Shown here: in pieces, positions 60,951-64,000 of the stretch
Layout: each line of letters opens with the position of its first letter
Numbering within the stretch: the stretch's first letter is position 1
Assembly (NCBI GenBank): GCA_009763385.1
Contig: CM019823.1
Coordinates: 26,751,668 to 26,815,667 of the forward strand
Source: Coix lacryma-jobi var. lacryma-jobi
Lineage: Eukaryota; Streptophyta; Magnoliopsida; Poales; Poaceae
Length of the DNA stretch: 64,000 bases
Direction: 5' to 3'
Program-made: the position numbers and the translations under genes
Notes under the pieces: model-generated
The model's database searches: none
Told to the model about the DNA's origin: nothing
The model's input: the letters and a program-made list of their open reading frames with translations, nothing else

Positions 60951-61800
60951 ATGATATGCTTCGCTACAAAGATATGAGTCGCAAAATTTCTCCATTTAGC
61001 ACATCGAGCTGCTAGTCATCCAAAGTGCACCCTATTAGTACATAACGCACTTGATATGGTCAGTAAGCAAGTTGAAGAAGAAATCCATGGTGTTGCAAGT
61101 CCTATGATCCTATCATCACTCCCACCAATGTTACTCCGCCTATTGAACTGTTAAGTACATCAAGCATGAAGAAAAAGGAGGTGGAAACAAAAATCTCGAA
61201 GCGCAGAAGAAATTGGCTTGATAAGAAGCGGAAGTGTACAAAAAAGGGTGGCAACACAAAAGAGAAAAGTTCAAAGGCGTGTGATGACAAGAAAAAGGAA
61301 AAAGTTCAAAGGTATGTGACTACCAGAAAAAAAACAAAAATGATCCCATCAATTGCTTTGCATCCACTGTAAAAAGTTTCCATTATATTTAACTACTTGA
61401 TTCTCTTTTATCTGAAGAGCAAGAAACTGTACAAGTGACAGTCGATGATGCCACAACAGTACAAATGTCATCTTTGCATGAGGAAAGGATTTCTGAACAA
61501 TACATGGCGATTAATTTCTTCTCTCAACTGCTACATGGATCAATGACAGATAGTGTTATTGGTGAATTCTAGCAGTACAGATCATCCATGGAATATGTCC
61601 TCACTGCTATCATGTTCAAATAGTTTCTGGTTCTATAGTTCAAGTGTAATGTTCAGTAGTTGCTAGCAGCTTTTGCGACAATGTTGTTTTAGGCTAGATG
61701 ACAAAAACATATGGTCAGAAATAACTTTTGTGCATTGCACCGACAAATGCATTCCAGAACATTTATATATATAAACAATGCCATCTTACAATGAGTATCA
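60951..61800. other. C-terminal tail of the transposase relic and non-coding MULE interior
   Basis: Lys-rich frames (61166-61372) and phrases such as MVSKQVEEEIHG in a different frame suggest the continued, broken C-terminus of the transposase. Nothing further is recognised. Confidence 0.45.
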
Positions 61801-62600
61801 ATTCCTATTGAGTGATAATTTACATTTTCCAAACATTTACAGCATGGTAGCACCTGAAATATCTACAGCCGTATGAAACCTGCAATATCTTTTGTGGATT
61901 TCATTCACAGTATCAATCTGGATCAATTTACAACACAATGATAATCTTTACAATTGTTATAGTTACAATATGTTCAGTACCACTTGACCAATTTACAGAA
62001 ATGGTAGCACTTTACAACTGATAGCAATTGCAGTCTCCTGCTGATAGCAACCGAAGTCTTCTTCAGTCACTGAGTCTTTTACATCCATCGACGCGGGGAC
62101 TCAGGGCCTGCAGCTATGAAGCTGAAGCGTCGCGGTGGCACAGAGAGCTGCCGGCGAGGCGAGGAACGCCGCGTCAACCAACCAGCCACGGCTGGGCCGA
62201 CAGTATGCGGCGACGACGACGGCGCTCGACGTCTGACTGTGATGGATGGAGGATGGGGAAGGGGAGCAGGGGAGGTAGCAGAAGCCTGCTGATGTGACAT
62301 GTCGCCAGATCAGAGAGGGGAGGGGAGCGCCGGTGAGGGAGCCCGGACGTCGTGGAGGTGGAACGCCGACCGGCCATCAGTGGCGGCGGCGGAGTCGACC
62401 AGGGACTCGTGCCCAGGAAATCCCGAACTTGCTAGCTACTGGGTTCGTATGGGCCGGTTACAGACTTCCAGGCCTGCTTCGTTTACAGCTTTAGTGGTCT
62501 CACCGTTAGATACGTATTGGATGGTTGAGATGGTTAACTGGAGAGTGAAGTTGTTTGTGCCAACTGTAGAGGATCTGGTTTCATGGATGCGCCAACTCGC

Positions 62601-63575
62601 CGGCTGCAAGAGCTCCGGGTCATCAGCGGTAGTGGCAGGCCCCACAGTTTTTTAATGCTTCCCTGCTACGTGGAAGAACCGGAGTGGAGGAGCAGCAGCT
62701 ACAGTGCATTTCGCCCGCTTTTTATCGGCGTCTCGCGAATCGCCCGTTTCCTTCTCTTCCCTGCTTTCTCTCTCTCCCACGTCGGATTTCGCCGGCTCTT
62801 CACTGCTTATAATACTTGCTCTCATCGGACGACGGGCGCATAGCCTAGGAAACAATAATGGCGGCGGATTAGCCGTCGTAGCCGGATTGCTTTTAGTTCC
62901 TGTGGAGCCCGTGGTGGCCCGAGACGCGGAGCTGGGGCCTGGGAGAGTGGTTGCGGTTGGGCGTCCCAATCCAGTGGGAAAAATATCTCGTCGGCCGTCG
63001 GGTGGCGGCCGCAGCGCGCACAGCCCCCGCACGCGGGGGCGGCCGGGAACCAACCAGTGCGAGTGCGATGGTGACGTGACCGCTATCCTTGCGTGCAACT
63101 AGAATTTTGCATTACTACTTTTGAGCTCATCATCTTATCTGCGCGTTCCTCGATCGTTTCCTCTTTTTATTATTGTCGATTGACAATGATCTCGCGATAA
63201 TGCATGCATATCTTCTACTATGACTATGGCCTACGGAGTATACTATAGTAGTATAGTATCTGTCTCTTCGCTTCGCTGATAGGGAAGTATAGGACGACCG
63301 AGCTGGCCAGTTCATCAGGGCAGTCGCCGGTACTAACCTCATCTCTTTTTTTTTTCTTTTTCTTTTTTTGACCGTAGGTAACCTCATCTCTATCCGTTTG
63401 CGCGTGCTGCTGTTACGGAACAAATCTGTCTCGCCCTGCCTTCCTTTCTTTTTTTCTCTCCCGTAGCGAATGAAGACTGCGAGGTACTAGTGAGTATCGT
63501 AGTGGAGCTCCTAGCGGACGCGAACGTACATCACTGATTCACTGTCGCAACATTGCTCCATCAACATCAACATGT
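62601..63575. other. intergenic, no gene recognised
   Basis: 62650-63100 is GC-rich and open on both strands (132 and 148 codons), with no domain. 63340-63370 holds CT/T tracts. Confidence 0.35.
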
Positions 63576-63832
63576 ACTCTGTCTATCCTAAATTATAAGT
63601 CATTCTAAAAATCTTGAAAAGTCAAAGTTTCATAAATTTCACCAAATTTATATTATATTATAATAATATTTATATATCAACCAAGTATCATTAAATTCTT
63701 TATTAATTATATATTTTCACAGTATGTCTATTTAATATCACACATCTTTATATTTTAACTATAATTTTAGTTAAACTTAAAAAAGCTTTGTCTCTCCAAC
63801 CTTCTTAAAATGACTTATAATTTGGAAGGACT
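63576..63832. mobile_element. Stowaway-type MITE (family of 49252-49510)
   Basis: Left end CTCTGTCTATCCTAAATTATAAG and right part CTTATAATTTGGAAGGACTAC are inverted, with TA before the left end. It shares CATTCTAAAAATCTTG, ATAATAATATTTATA and AAATTCTTTATTA-type words with the copy near 49252. Confidence 0.75.
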
Positions 63833-64000
63833 ACTTTACTTACAGGTTACAAGGGATCAGAAGGAGGGATATGCATGCTAAGCTTAAAGCTAGTAAGCTT
63901 TAGCGTTTATCGCTATATATTGTTCGCGCGCGACTCGTAATTTGGCGTCTGACTGTGCCAAGCAGAAGCACTAGTTATCAGATTCAATCCATCAGTCCTA

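Larger units (their letters stand above)
58430..62600 (+). mobile_element. decayed Mutator-like element (MULE) with FAR1-type transposase; borders approximate
   Basis: Segment 58440-58580 reappears, inverted and diverged, at 62430-62590. Matching words include GGTCCTCTGCAGTTGGACAG versus the inverse of 62550-62573 (GATCCTCTACAGTTGGCACA), and CAACCGGCCATAGAAGCCC versus the inverse of 62440-62460. Arms of ~150-170 bp at both ends around a FAR1/MULE transposase gene are the layout of a Mutator-like element. Exact termini and the 9-bp duplication could not be fixed. 58660-58830 has repeats of TGCTGGTGCTCTCCAT type. Confidence 0.65.

Noticed and set aside
62028..63102. Possible gene in the GC-rich right part of the window
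   Set aside because: Open frames on both strands but no domain; the first half falls in the MULE end.
1..64000. CRISPR arrays, operons, rRNA or tRNA genes
   Set aside because: No regular repeat-spacer arrays or prokaryotic gene layout; no cloverleaf with A/B boxes was recognised by eye. A tRNA scan would be needed to exclude short RNA genes.

Overview
The window is plant nuclear DNA from a grass (Poaceae), probably a panicoid of the Sorghum/maize type. Reasons: multi-exon genes with GT-AG introns, very GC-rich single-exon or first-exon coding sequence next to AT-rich introns, and dense grass-type MITEs (Stowaway 'CTCCCTCYGTYC' ends with TA duplications; Tourist/PIF-Harbinger ends 'GGSCNTGTTTAG' with TTA/TAA duplications). 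The species is inferred; no single base pattern proves it.

Four host protein genes can be supported. (1) 14173-22526 (+): nine-exon, 1037-residue nucleotidyltransferase of the PAP/OAS1 (non-canonical poly(A) polymerase-like) family. (2) 26749-27618 (-): single-exon OVATE family protein, a transcriptional co-repressor type. (3) 44792-49050 (+): nine-exon HAK/KUP/KT potassium transporter, 802 residues. (4) 52001-55923 (+): six-exon chloroplast uroporphyrinogen III decarboxylase with one GC-AG intron; as written it carries a one-base frameshift in exon 5. The four have unrelated roles and show no sign of being a cluster or pathway.

Everything else is mainly transposon-derived. 1-7365 is the 3' part of a decayed autonomous-type Helitron (HUH Rep plus Pif1-like helicase) with a recognisable CTAG|T 3' end. 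8.4-13.2 kb holds a non-coding repeat, a long fold-back element and a hAT MITE. 20.57-22.39 kb, inside the last intron of the nucleotidyltransferase gene, is a three-copy tandem array of a ~608-bp unit that itself contains two MITEs. 23-36 kb is a MITE-rich zone around the OVATE gene, including a fold-back Mutator-like element. 36.5-42.25 kb contains a MITE-like element with a GC-rich minisatellite interior, a tandemly duplicated GC/CT-rich block, and AT-rich dispersed duplicated blocks. 49.5-51.25 kb is a LINE 3' fragment split by a second fold-back Mutator-like element with a perfect 9-bp target duplication. 58.4-62.6 kb is a decayed Mutator-like element with a FAR1/MULE-type transposase relic and degenerate terminal inverted repeats.

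I found no convincing tRNA, rRNA, CRISPR or prokaryotic-type system and no clearly novel biological system. The points most worth a second look are the frameshift in the decarboxylase gene, the intronic triplication with 5-bp microhomology, the nested insertion with its exact empty-site reading frame, and the fold-back elements built from 60-bp repeats.
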